Of a stretch of DNA of 64,000 bases, positions 1-8,804 are shown piece after piece; the first letter of the stretch is position 1, and each line of letters begins with the position of its first letter. The stretch comes from CAZYXZ01 sp964651395 (lineage in GTDB: Bacteria; Actinomycetota; Actinomycetes; BP-191): assembly GCA_964651395.1 (NCBI GenBank), contig CAZYXZ010000005.1:10493-74492 (forward strand), written 5' to 3'. Both the position numbers and the translations under genes were made by a program. The notes beneath the pieces were generated by a model. The model worked only from the letters and a program-made list of their open reading frames with translations, had not been told where the DNA came from and did no database searches.

Positions 1-1089
1 GCGTCGGCCGTCCTCGTCATGGTGCTGCTCCAGGCAGTGCTGGCGCTGCCAGGCGTGGCACTGCAGCTGCTGGTCGCGCAGATCGTGCCGCCGCACGTCC
101 GTTCGCAGGCGTTCGGGCTCTTCGGGTTCTTCCTCTACGTGCTCACGCCGGTCGCGCTCATCTTCGGCCTGCCGCTCGGTGACCGGGTCGGCTTCCGCTA
201 CGCCGTCCTGGTCTTCTCACCCTGCCTGCTCGTGGCGGCGTACTTCACCTTCCGCGCCGGGCAGAGCATCCGCGGAGACATCGCGCGGACGCAGGGTGTC
301 GCCCTCGCGGCCGCGGAGGCGCGGCAGCGCAAGGCGGCAGGTGAGAAGGGCGCGGTGCTCGTGGCCCGGGGCATCGACGCCGGCTACGGCACGGTGCAGA
401 TCCTCTTCAACGTCGACATGTACGTCGCGGACGGCGAGATCGTGGCGCTGCTCGGAACCAATGGCGCCGGGAAGTCGACGATGCTCAAGGCGATCAGCGG
501 CCTGCTCACACCGACGTCGGGCGGCATCTTCCTCGACGGCGAGGACGTGACCGGCCTGGACGCCGAGGTGACGGCTTCCCGCGGGATCATCCAGGTGCCA
601 GGTGGACGCGGCGTGTTCCCCGGTCTGAGCGTCCGGCGCAACCTCGACCTCGGCACCTACATGTACTGGGACGACAAGGACTACTGCGAGGCGGCGCGCG
701 CCGACGTGATCGAGCTCTTCCCGCGCCTCGGCGAGCGGCTGGACCAGCTGGCCGGCACGCTCTCCGGTGGGGAGCAGCAGATGCTCACCCTGGCGCAAGC
801 GTTCATGAGCAAGCCGCGCATCATGATGATCGACGAGCTCTCCCTCGGGCTCGCACCGGTCGTCGTCCAGGAGCTGCTCGTGGCGGTGCGCGAGATGAAC
901 GCGAGGGGCACGTCGCTGATCCTCGTCGAGCAGTCGGTGAACATCGCCATGACACTGGCGCATCGCGCGTACTTCATGGAGAAGGGCGAGGTGCGCTTCG
1001 AGGGGGCGACCTCGGAGCTGATGGGCCGCGACGACCTGCTCCGCTCGATCTTCCTCGAAGGGGCCACCTCGAAGATGGTGAAGACATGA
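1..1089 (+). CDS. MFS permease fused to LivF-type ABC ATPase (5' truncated)
   Basis: The frame is open from base 1, so the gene starts upstream of the window. The first ~100 visible residues are hydrophobic and read like the last membrane helices of a major facilitator permease. A complete ABC ATPase of the branched-chain amino-acid LivF type follows. Counting from the first in-frame Met (base 19), the Walker A GTNGAGKST is near residue 146, the signature LSGGEQQ near 248 and the Walker B RIMMIDE near 267. A LivF domain normally pairs with LivH/LivM permeases, so fusion to an MFS permease is unusual. It overlaps the next gene by ATGA, and the LivG-like partner is three genes downstream. Substrate unknown. 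Confidence 0.85.
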   Translation, partial: ASAVLVMVLLQAVLALPGVALQLLVAQIVPPHVRSQAFGLFGFFLYVLTPVALIFGLPLGDRVGFRYAVLVFSPCLLVAAYFTFRAGQSIRGDIARTQGVALAAAEARQRKAAGEKGAVLVARGIDAGYGTVQILFNVDMYVADGEIVALLGTNGAGKSTMLKAISGLLTPTSGGIFLDGEDVTGLDAEVTASRGIIQVPGGRGVFPGLSVRRNLDLGTYMYWDDKDYCEAARADVIELFPRLGERLDQLAGTLSGGEQQMLTLAQAFMSKPRIMMIDELSLGLAPVVVQELLVAVREMNARGTSLILVEQSVNIAMTLAHRAYFMEKGEVRFEGATSELMGRDDLLRSIFLEGATSKMVKT

Positions 1090-2066
1090 CCGCCGTACGC
1101 CGTGCCGCTGCTGTCCTGGGGCTCTCTGCTCTCGTGACGGGAGTCCTGCCGTTCACGTCGGCGACCGCCGCCGTGGCGCCGATGACGCTCAAGGTCAACA
1201 AGGCCACGTGGATGTGGACCGGCAGCGCGCAGCACCCCTACGGCACGTCGCATCCCGAGCTGCAGTACGTGATCTCGCAGGCCGACACGCCCACCGCCGA
1301 GACCCTCTACGCCTTCGACGTTGCGGCGCTCCGCGCCGCCGGCGCTGAGGTCACCCGGTTGACTCTGGTCGTCCCGGCCAGCACCGATCCGAGTGCCGGT
1401 GGCTTCGACCCCTTCAACGTCCCCGACGCGCCGGCGGACCTCAGTGCGCTGGTCTCCGACATCCGAGCGTGCCCGGTCACCTCCGACTGGGTCGCCGACC
1501 CGCCCGGACGCCCCGTCGACGCGGCCATCCAGTGGGACTGCAGCAAGGTGGCCTTCCCGGGGGCGCAGGCGCCCAGTGAAGCCGGGCCGACGTGGGTGTT
1601 CGACGTCACCGAGGCCGCCGCGGACTGGATCAACGGCAAGGCACCTGCGCAGGGATTGGTCCTGCTGCCGGTGCAGGGCCGCGGCACGTGGACCGTGCCG
1701 CTGATCGGCGCTCAGGCCACAGTCGTCGCCGAGTTCGGCGCGGCAACCTCCGGACCGGTCGACGTGCCGCCGCTGCCCGAGGTCGGACCGACCGGCCCGG
1801 TCGGTCCGGACACCCGGCCGGTGACCTCGCTCGGCGGTGGGGGTGGCTTCTCGCCCGCACCCGGCCCCGGGGTGGCATCGGCGGCGCCTGCCCCGGCCGT
1901 CGCCGCCGACAGCCCGCGGCCGGCCCTCGTCGCGGCGGTGACAGCGGCGCGAACCGTGCCGGCTGGCGTCGTCGCCGGGCTGCTCGTCCTGACCGGTCTC
2001 CTGGTCCTGGCCGTGCGCGAGCTGCGCCCGAGCCGTGCCGACGTCGATGACGAGGTGGCGCTGTGA
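1086..2066 (+). CDS. secreted DNRLRE-like protein with C-terminal anchor
   Basis: 326 aa. An N-terminal signal peptide (ending around residue 28, after ATAA) leads into a ~200-residue extracellular domain. Its pattern, including the segment WVFDVTEAAADWI, resembles DNRLRE-type beta-sandwich domains of surface proteins. A Pro/Gly-rich linker and one C-terminal transmembrane helix (about residues 290-312) with a charged cytoplasmic tail follow. The start overlaps the upstream stop by ATGA and the end overlaps the next gene, so it lies inside the transporter operon. It may be a surface partner of the MFS/ABC system. The family assignment is from pattern only. Confidence 0.7.
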   Translation: MTAVRRAAAVLGLSALVTGVLPFTSATAAVAPMTLKVNKATWMWTGSAQHPYGTSHPELQYVISQADTPTAETLYAFDVAALRAAGAEVTRLTLVVPASTDPSAGGFDPFNVPDAPADLSALVSDIRACPVTSDWVADPPGRPVDAAIQWDCSKVAFPGAQAPSEAGPTWVFDVTEAAADWINGKAPAQGLVLLPVQGRGTWTVPLIGAQATVVAEFGAATSGPVDVPPLPEVGPTGPVGPDTRPVTSLGGGGGFSPAPGPGVASAAPAPAVAADSPRPALVAAVTAARTVPAGVVAGLLVLTGLLVLAVRELRPSRADVDDEVAL

Positions 2067-2419
2067 GGTCCCGTCCGACTCTCCCCGTCCTGGCCGCTGT
2101 CTTCGCCCTGGCCGGCCTGGTCGCCATCGTGCTCGGCCTCGACGCGGCCGCCGAGATGCCGTTGAACGCCGACCGGATCACCGTGCTGGTCGGCGTCTCG
2201 CTCGGCGGCCTCGCCTTCTTCGTCACCGCCGCGACGCTGTTCGCCGCCGACGCGCAGCGCCGGCTCGCGGAGCGCGCAGCCGAGTCGCGCGCCGCAGAGC
2301 TGGCGGCGCTGGTCGAGGCTGTGGAGGCGGTCGCTCACGTCGCGGAGCAGGCCACGGAGGTCGCGGCCGCGCCGCCGGTGAAGGCCGCGCCGCGACCCCG
2401 GCGCCGGAGCGGCACATGA
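2063..2419 (+). CDS. small two-helix membrane protein with coiled-coil tail
   Basis: 118 aa. There are two predicted membrane helices (about residues 7-27 and 40-62). An Ala/Glu/Arg-rich amphipathic segment suited to a coiled coil follows, then a basic Pro-rich tail. No family recognised. It overlaps both neighbours by 4 bases (GTGA and ATGA), so it is almost certainly translated as part of the transporter operon. The topology suggests an accessory subunit facing the cytoplasm. Confidence 0.65.
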   Translation: MRSRPTLPVLAAVFALAGLVAIVLGLDAAAEMPLNADRITVLVGVSLGGLAFFVTAATLFAADAQRRLAERAAESRAAELAALVEAVEAVAHVAEQATEVAAAPPVKAAPRPRRRSGT

Positions 2420-3243
2420 GCGAGTGGTCGACCCAGGGCCCGATGGCCCTGCGCATCTCCGGGGTCGTCGTCCGCTTCGGCGGGCTCACCGCCGTCGATC
2501 TCGACGAGATGCTCGTACCCCGGGGCAGCGTCGTCGGCATCGTCGGCGCCAACGGGGCGGGGAAGACCACGCTCTTCGACGTCATCTCTGGGTTCGTCGA
2601 GCCGGCGGAGGGGTCGGTCGTGCTCGACGGCCGGACCGAGCTGGTCGGGATGAGCGCGGACGTACGTGCGCGTCGCGGTCTCGGGCGCAGCTTCCAGAAC
2701 GCCTTGCTGTTCGAGTCCATGACCGTGGCACAGACGCTGGGTGTGGCGTACGCGCGCGCGTTGCGCGGTGGCAATCTGGTCGGCGCGATGCTCGGCCTGC
2801 ACGCGCTGCGCGAGCGCGCGGTCCGCAGGCACGTCGACGAGCTCGTCGACCTCATGGGCCTCGGCTCGTTCTACGACAAGTTCATCCATGAGCTGTCCAC
2901 CGGATCGCGGCGCATCGTGGACCTGGCGTGCGTCCTCGCGCACAAGCCCCGTGTCCTGCTCCTCGACGAGCCGTCCAGCGGGATCGCGCAACGTGAGGTC
3001 GAGGCACTCGAGAGCCTGATCCGCCGGGTCAAGGAGTCCCTCGACTGCACCTTCCTCGTCATCGAACACGACATCCCGCTGATCCGCTCGCTCTCCGACG
3101 TGATGTATGCGATGGAGACCGGGCGGGTGATCGCCAGGGGGACACCCGACGAGGTGCTCAACGACGCGCGTGTCGTCGAGTCCTACCTCGGCACCGACGC
3201 GACCACCATCGCCCGTTCCGGCACCATGGGAGGCACCGCATGA
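2416..3243 (+). CDS. LivG-type ABC transporter ATP-binding protein
   Basis: 275 aa from ATG 2416, which overlaps the upstream stop by ATGA; the frame is open further upstream, but those bases belong to the preceding genes. The Walker A GANGAGKTT lies at residues 44-52, the signature is LSTGSRR (not the usual LSYGQQR) and the Walker B is VLLLDEP. The length and C-terminal shape match LivG. With the LivF domain encoded at the operon start it would form a heterodimeric ATPase, yet no LivH, LivM or LivK gene is present. The permease role may belong to the MFS domain and the small membrane proteins. Confidence 0.85.
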   Translation: MSEWSTQGPMALRISGVVVRFGGLTAVDLDEMLVPRGSVVGIVGANGAGKTTLFDVISGFVEPAEGSVVLDGRTELVGMSADVRARRGLGRSFQNALLFESMTVAQTLGVAYARALRGGNLVGAMLGLHALRERAVRRHVDELVDLMGLGSFYDKFIHELSTGSRRIVDLACVLAHKPRVLLLDEPSSGIAQREVEALESLIRRVKESLDCTFLVIEHDIPLIRSLSDVMYAMETGRVIARGTPDEVLNDARVVESYLGTDATTIARSGTMGGTA

Positions 3244-3698
3244 CGGGAGCGATCGGCGTCCTGCGCTATCTGCAGGGTTGGCTCGGCATCGCCGTGATGG
3301 CCGCCGGCTACGCGACGCTGGGCAGCTGCCTCGTCGGCTACCTGCTCGCCGAGGACGCGAACGACCGCATGGACCTGGCCATCGCCGGCGGCGCGACCGG
3401 ACTCGGCCTGCTGGTCGTCGGCGCTGCGCTCGTGCTGAGCGAGCGATCGCGCGGCTTCGCCGAGGCGAGCGAGCGCACGCAGTCCGCGCTGCTCGAGCGG
3501 CTTCACGCCCTGACCACCCGCGAGGCGCGGCCTGACCTGTTCTCGCTGCCGGAGCTGGTCCTCGCCTCCGGGCAGTCCTTTCACCGGCCGGACTGTCTGC
3601 TCGTCGCCGACAGGAGCGACCTGGCGGAGATGAAGTTCGTCGCGGCGCTGTCGAGTGGCCGGACCGCTTGCCGGCTCTGCCTGCGGGCGATCGCCTGA
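3240..3698 (+). CDS. membrane protein with Ada-like cysteine motif
   Basis: 152 aa. Two N-terminal membrane helices (about residues 12-36 and 47-65) are followed by a cytoplasmic helical segment. A C-terminal motif FHRPDC...TACRLC resembles the zinc-binding knuckle of Ada-type domains (Cys, then Cys-x2-Cys about 30 residues later). It overlaps the LivG-like gene by ATGA and the lipoprotein gene by one base. The motif suggests metal binding or redox sensing, but no enzyme function can be assigned. Confidence 0.65.
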   Translation: MTGAIGVLRYLQGWLGIAVMAAGYATLGSCLVGYLLAEDANDRMDLAIAGGATGLGLLVVGAALVLSERSRGFAEASERTQSALLERLHALTTREARPDLFSLPELVLASGQSFHRPDCLLVADRSDLAEMKFVAALSSGRTACRLCLRAIA

Positions 3699-4168
3699 TG
3701 CGTCGCCTCACCGGCTGCCTGTCCGCCGTACTCGCCGTGCTCACGCTGGCGGCGTCGAGCGGGTGCTCGGTGGCGCTGCGGGCGGAGCAGGTGCAGGTGC
3801 GGGTGAACAACGACGCCATGCTCCTGGACCTGCCGAAGGACCGCCCTATCAGGTCCGGCGAAGTCGTGATCAAGATCGAGAACTACACCTACGCCAAGCG
3901 GCAGATCGTCTTGGCCCGTACGTCGCTCGACCCGGGCGCGCTGCCGCAGAAGCTCGTGACGGCGCTGCGCGAGCAGGACCACAAGGACGTCGTGGCGGTC
4001 ACCGCGGTCATGCGGTCGGCGAAGACGGAGCTGGTCGGCATCCTGCCGGGCACCGTGCCGTCGGTGACGACGCTGCACGTGAACCTCGTGCGCGGCGAGT
4101 CCTACCTGCTCTTCGACCGGCTCGGCGGCCTTGCGGCCGGCCAGGCGATCCGCATCACCGCCACCTAG
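3698..4168 (+). CDS. putative lipoprotein
   Basis: 156 aa from ATG 3698, which overlaps the upstream stop (TGATG). This start places a classic lipoprotein signal at the N terminus: basic residues, a hydrophobic stretch and a lipobox ending at Cys23 (ASSGC). The upstream in-frame Met at 3668 would bury the signal. The mature part is predicted to be a small beta-rich domain. It is the last gene of the transporter operon and could be its extracytoplasmic component. Its TAG stop shares the palindrome CTAG with the stop of the convergent glycosidase gene. Confidence 0.75.
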   Translation: MRRLTGCLSAVLAVLTLAASSGCSVALRAEQVQVRVNNDAMLLDLPKDRPIRSGEVVIKIENYTYAKRQIVLARTSLDPGALPQKLVTALREQDHKDVVAVTAVMRSAKTELVGILPGTVPSVTTLHVNLVRGESYLLFDRLGGLAAGQAIRITAT

Positions 4169-7100
4169 AACAGCAGGCGGGGGCGGGCGAGGAGTCCGGA
4201 CACCCGCTGCTCCTCGGGGCCGAACGGCGTCGGGATGCCGCGCCCGGCCAGTGGGCCCAGCGTGTTTGCGACTTCGAGCTCGATGACGTTGTCGCCGTCC
4301 TCGAGGGTCACCGGCAGTGTCCAGGGCCGGCTGAACAGCACGCCTGCGGGCACGCCGTTGACGGTGACGGCGACGCTGCCGCGTACGTCACCGAGGTCGA
4401 GCACGGCGGGGCCTGCGGTCGCCGTCACGCACGCGCGGTGCAGGATCACGCCGGAGAAGCAGTCGAGGCCCTGCTGGTGCCATGACCGCCCCGCGACGAT
4501 CGTGCCGTCGCCGAGCTCGAACAGCGGGTGCTCCCGGAAGCAGGCGGCGCCGCGGTACCCCGCCGGCGCCTGGACGCGCAGTGCCACCCGCGCGTGCTCG
4601 TGCAGTGTCAGTCGCTCGTCGCGCACGCTGACCGGCTCGCCGTCCACCCATGCCCGCACCTCGCCGGCGACGGGCAGCGTGACCGACCGGGCGCCGGGTG
4701 GCGCGGTGAAGCAGAACCAGGCAGGCGGTGGCGGGTCGGGTGAGTCCGACCAGCGTTGCCCGGGCAGGAGCCCGGCCAGGACCTCACTGCCTTCCAGCCA
4801 GGCCACGTCGGTGAGCGCGTGGCACCGCGGCACGGCGGGCGGGGAGTTCTCCTCGGCCGTCCAGGAGATGGAGCCGGCTTCGCTGATCGTGAAGGCGCCG
4901 GTCCAGGTGCCGTCCGGCTTCTGGTACTCCCACAGGTCGTCGCTGCCGAGTGTCACCGTCGTCGTGCCCATCCGCAGGGTCAGGGCGACCTGCAGCTGAG
5001 GCGAGGCCATCGACCGGCCGGCGACCAGTTCGAGCACGTGCTCACCCGCGGCCAGCCGTGGCGGGATCGCATGCTCGACACCACCGGGCGCCGTGGCGAG
5101 CACGCTCACCATCGCGTCGCGCGGGAGGCTCAGCGCGCGCCGGAAGCGCATCGGGCCGGGCGCGCCCTTGTAGTCCGGGTGCACCGGCTTGCCTCCCCAG
5201 ATGCCGCCGACCGGGCGCTCGTAGGGCTGGCCGAACGACCAGGTCAACCGGACCCGCGGCCCGGGACGCCAGCCCTCGAGCATGTTCGGCCCGAGGGTGC
5301 GCCGGGTCGCCTCGATGCACACCTCGTGCCAGCCCGCGGTGAGCGACACGGGTACGGCGACCACGCCTGCGTCGACCGGTCCCGCGACCAGCGTGCCGTC
5401 CAGCCACACCGTGACGACGGCAGAGCCCTCGACCACCAGGTGCGTGTCGGCGTCGGCCGGGACCCATCCCCACGAGGTCACCTGGCCGCCGGACTCCCCG
5501 AGATCGACCTTCCACGGCTCCACGCGCCCCTTGAGCCCGATCGGCGTCGTGAGCAGCGCGTCCTCGATGCCCAGCCGCTCGGAGTACTCCGCGAGTCGAC
5601 GCCCGTCGACGACGGCATGCGGGCCGTACGTCGACACGACCTCGTGCCACCCGTCGGGGAGCACCCGGTCGGCCGGTGCCGGCCGGCCGTTCTTGTCCCG
5701 CATCCGATCCTCGAAGCCGAGCTCGACGTGCGGGTGGTCGGCCTCCTCCGGGGTGACCGGGGCGCGCTGCCAGGCCGGGTCGTCGCCCTCGCGGAACGCG
5801 AACGTTCGCCTCTCGACGGGCGGCGTGCCGTCGTTCGCCGGCAGCCGGTAGTCGCCCCAGCGGTTCTCGCCCCACTCGAGGAACTCGCACTCCCATATCT
5901 CGGGGAGCAGCACCACGTCGTACGCCGACTCCGTGGGCGCCACCGGCGTGCCGGTCGGCAGGGACAGGAGCAACGCGTTGCTGTCGACGGTGAGCAGCAG
6001 GTCGTCGCCGTCGACCGTCGCCGGGTACGGAGCGATGCCGCCGGTCAGCGGGTCCCAGACCTCGGGCGCGCGGTCGGCGTAGGCACGGAGGCGTACCTGT
6101 CCGTGCGCGCCGATCGCGACGACGTCGAGATCGCCGACCCGCCGCCACTGCGCCTGGCCGCCTTCGATGCGCGGCGGCGGCAGGTATCGGGTCACCTCGG
6201 CGGGGTCGGTCACGAACGCGGCCACGACCCGCAACCGGTCGACGAGCTTCGTGAACGTCGGGTCGTCGCGCCCGTTCTCGAACGACCAGGCCGGCGCAGG
6301 TTCGAGGACCACCACCGGCCGGCCGGCCTCGGCCAGGTCCACCAGCTTCTGCAGCGTGGACGTGCGCAGCACCCGGCAGCCCGGCAGGACGACCGGCAGA
6401 CCGATATCGACGTGGAACTCGTCGACGGCGATCCGGTCGTAGCCGGCCTCAGCCAGCGGGCTCGCATGGTGGGGTCGCTCGAGATCCCACCCGGACGGCA
6501 CACCCTTCGTGCCGAAGACCGACACCCATGCCCGGTCGGACTCCATGGCTTCGTCGTCCCAGGTGAGCAACCCGGTCATGCCGGCCCAGACGGACGACAT
6601 GGGGTAGAGCACGGCGACGTCCGGCCGATGGTCGCCGGCGGAGGACCACGACATGAGCCGGCCGACGAAGTCCGCGAACGCCGGGTAGTGGCGCGCGTAC
6701 GGCTGGCGCCAGCCCATCTCCGGTGGCGCCCACTCCCACCAGAGCGCCCTCGTCGCGTAGTACCCGCCGTGGGGGAGGAACAGGCTCACCCCTTCGCGCG
6801 ACCACTCGAGCAGCAGCCGCACCTGGTCGTCGAGCGTCATCCCGTAGCCCTGCGAGTGGAAGCCCTCGAGCCAGGTCCGCGCACCGCCGCCGAGATCGTT
6901 CTGCGACAGCGCGAACCGCGCGTCGCCCATGTGGTCGGTGCCGTGCGCGTTGGCCCAGGCCATGGTGCGGAACGGGTCGTAGTAGTACGCGCTGTTCAGG
7001 ACGGGGACGCCCTGACGGCCGCACTGGTCGTAGCCCGCGAGCACCCCGGTGCGGTCGACGAGGTCGGTCTGCCACGCGGTGTACGCCGACACGACGCGTT

Positions 7101-7800
7101 CGACCGCGAGGTCCAGCACCTGGCAGCGGACGGCCGGCGTCGACGCTCCGATGTCCGTCGTCAGTGCGGCGAGCGGCACGTCGTAGCCGTAGCGGTCGCG
7201 GAACTCCGCGGCGAAGGTCGGCGCCCACCGCGGGAATCCTGGGAACTCGTCCTCGAACAGGGCGACCATCTGGTCGCCGACGAGCTCGCGGATCCCGTCC
7301 AGGTACGTCGCGCACTTCGTGCCGGGTGCCGTCAGCGCGGCGAGCGCGTCGCGGTTGCCGTAGTCGACGCCGTACGGAATGACCTCGCCGTCCTCGACGA
7401 CGAGCTCACCGCGCAAGTCGGGCCGGGCGGCCAGGGTCGCGTCGATGTCGTGCGCCTGGCCGACCTGCATCGGGCTCCACGCGCCGACGCCCATCCCGAG
7501 CTCGGCCGCGCGGACGCAGGCGGTGCGCAGCAGGTCGAACCACTCCGGGGTCAGCGCGCGGGGCTCGTCGGCCCGCGACCCCGCGGACGGGCCGTGCATC
7601 GCCAAACCGGTCGTGACGAAGCCCCCGCAGCCGATCGCCGCCATCTGCTCTACCTGCCAGAGCATCCGTTCCCGCTCCACCGGCTCGCCCGACCACCACC
7701 AGAGCGTCAGTGGCCGGTAGCGGGCGTCGGGACGTCCCGGGAACGCCACACGCAGCTCCGCTGCGGTGCGGTACGTCGTCGTCCAGCTCCCCGTGCCCAC
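4165..7800 (-). CDS. GH106-like glycoside hydrolase
   Basis: 1211 aa, GTG start. The N-terminal motif RPLTLWWWSGEP and the early segment MAAIGCGGF match the opening of the GH106 family (alpha-L-rhamnosidases and related enzymes), as does the large multidomain length. The catalytic barrel occupies roughly residues 20-450. Beta-sandwich modules follow, including two galactose-binding-like segments (about residues 770-880 and the last 120 residues, which contain LEDGDNVIELEVANTL). No signal peptide is visible, so it probably acts in the cytoplasm on imported oligosaccharides or glycosides. The exact substrate is not deducible. Monocistronic and convergent with the lipoprotein gene. Confidence 0.75.
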   Translation of the reverse strand: MGTGSWTTTYRTAAELRVAFPGRPDARYRPLTLWWWSGEPVERERMLWQVEQMAAIGCGGFVTTGLAMHGPSAGSRADEPRALTPEWFDLLRTACVRAAELGMGVGAWSPMQVGQAHDIDATLAARPDLRGELVVEDGEVIPYGVDYGNRDALAALTAPGTKCATYLDGIRELVGDQMVALFEDEFPGFPRWAPTFAAEFRDRYGYDVPLAALTTDIGASTPAVRCQVLDLAVERVVSAYTAWQTDLVDRTGVLAGYDQCGRQGVPVLNSAYYYDPFRTMAWANAHGTDHMGDARFALSQNDLGGGARTWLEGFHSQGYGMTLDDQVRLLLEWSREGVSLFLPHGGYYATRALWWEWAPPEMGWRQPYARHYPAFADFVGRLMSWSSAGDHRPDVAVLYPMSSVWAGMTGLLTWDDEAMESDRAWVSVFGTKGVPSGWDLERPHHASPLAEAGYDRIAVDEFHVDIGLPVVLPGCRVLRTSTLQKLVDLAEAGRPVVVLEPAPAWSFENGRDDPTFTKLVDRLRVVAAFVTDPAEVTRYLPPPRIEGGQAQWRRVGDLDVVAIGAHGQVRLRAYADRAPEVWDPLTGGIAPYPATVDGDDLLLTVDSNALLLSLPTGTPVAPTESAYDVVLLPEIWECEFLEWGENRWGDYRLPANDGTPPVERRTFAFREGDDPAWQRAPVTPEEADHPHVELGFEDRMRDKNGRPAPADRVLPDGWHEVVSTYGPHAVVDGRRLAEYSERLGIEDALLTTPIGLKGRVEPWKVDLGESGGQVTSWGWVPADADTHLVVEGSAVVTVWLDGTLVAGPVDAGVVAVPVSLTAGWHEVCIEATRRTLGPNMLEGWRPGPRVRLTWSFGQPYERPVGGIWGGKPVHPDYKGAPGPMRFRRALSLPRDAMVSVLATAPGGVEHAIPPRLAAGEHVLELVAGRSMASPQLQVALTLRMGTTTVTLGSDDLWEYQKPDGTWTGAFTISEAGSISWTAEENSPPAVPRCHALTDVAWLEGSEVLAGLLPGQRWSDSPDPPPPAWFCFTAPPGARSVTLPVAGEVRAWVDGEPVSVRDERLTLHEHARVALRVQAPAGYRGAACFREHPLFELGDGTIVAGRSWHQQGLDCFSGVILHRACVTATAGPAVLDLGDVRGSVAVTVNGVPAGVLFSRPWTLPVTLEDGDNVIELEVANTLGPLAGRGIPTPFGPEEQRVSGLLARPRLLF

Positions 7801-7847
7801 GGTCGCGATGTTAGTGCAGAGCCATTACGAACACCTGCCTGACGGGT

Positions 7848-8741
7848 CTAGAGCCCCTTGAGCAGCTCGGTCGTGCGTCGGACCTGGTCGGCGTCGCCGT
7901 AGCACGCGGCGCTGAACGTCGTGACGCCGGCTTCCGCCATCGCCGTGATTCCGGCACGCACGGCCTTCTCGTCGCCGACGATCGCGACGTCGGCCGGTCC
8001 GGCCGCGCCCTCGGCGTCGAGCATTGCGCGGTAGCTGGGGAGTCCGCCGTACACGTCGAAGGTCTTGGCCGCCTGCGCCCGGGCGGCGTCGGCGTCGTCG
8101 GTCACCGCGACGGGTAGCGCGGCGACGATCTGCGGGTCCGGCTTGCCGGCCGCCGCGGCCGCCTCGCGGACCTTGGGCGCCACATGCTCCGCCACGGTCT
8201 TCGGGCCGGTCATCCAGAGGACGGTGCCGTCGGCGACGGCGCCGGCCAGCTTGAGCATGACCGGGGCCATCGCGGCGATGAGCACCGGCGGGCCGCCCGC
8301 AGGGCCGATCCGGTCGAGCGGTGCCGCGACCTTGTACTGCTCGCCCTGGAACGCCACCTGCCCTTCGCGGAGCAGGGGCAGCAGGACCGAGAGGTACTCG
8401 CGCATGTGCGCCGCCGGCCGGTCGTACGAGAGGCCGAACATCGACTCGACGACGATCTGGTGCGACAGGCCGATCCCGAGCACCAACCGACCGCCGGTCG
8501 CATCCCACACGGTCATCGCCTGCTGCGCCAGGGCGTGCGGGTGCCGCGGGAACGTCGGGACGACCGCCGTGCCGAGCCGGATGTTGGGCACCTCGTGCAG
8601 GGCGACCGCGATCGCGGTCAGCGCGTCCAGGCCGAAGATGTTCGACAGCCATCCGGACGTGAAGCCGGCCTCGGCCGCCGCGGCCGCCTGCCGTACGACG
8701 TCGTCGACCGTCCGGCCGCCGATCCCCATCCCTATCTCCAC
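7848..8741 (-). CDS. luciferase-like (LLM class) F420-dependent oxidoreductase
   Basis: 297 aa, GTG start. This is a TIM-barrel flavin/F420 monooxygenase-like protein. It carries the family's typical segments IRLGTAVVP, AMTVWDATGGRLVLGIGLSH and GPPVLIAAMAP, and the length is normal. In actinobacteria such enzymes usually use coenzyme F420. It is divergent from the alpha/beta hydrolase gene across a 63-base spacer holding a small CCTCG/CGAGG hairpin. Substrate unknown. Confidence 0.85.
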   Translation of the reverse strand: MEIGMGIGGRTVDDVVRQAAAAAEAGFTSGWLSNIFGLDALTAIAVALHEVPNIRLGTAVVPTFPRHPHALAQQAMTVWDATGGRLVLGIGLSHQIVVESMFGLSYDRPAAHMREYLSVLLPLLREGQVAFQGEQYKVAAPLDRIGPAGGPPVLIAAMAPVMLKLAGAVADGTVLWMTGPKTVAEHVAPKVREAAAAAGKPDPQIVAALPVAVTDDADAARAQAAKTFDVYGGLPSYRAMLDAEGAAGPADVAIVGDEKAVRAGITAMAEAGVTTFSAACYGDADQVRRTTELLKGL

Positions 8742-8804
8742 GGCGTACCCCTGTCCTCGGTTGCGTCGAGGCAGAGCGTGTCACCTGCGCCGTACCCTGC
8801 CCAC

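Noticed and set aside
4756..7842. 1028-codon open frame antisense to the glycosidase
   Set aside because: A shadow frame of GC-rich coding; the minus-strand protein has clear family motifs.
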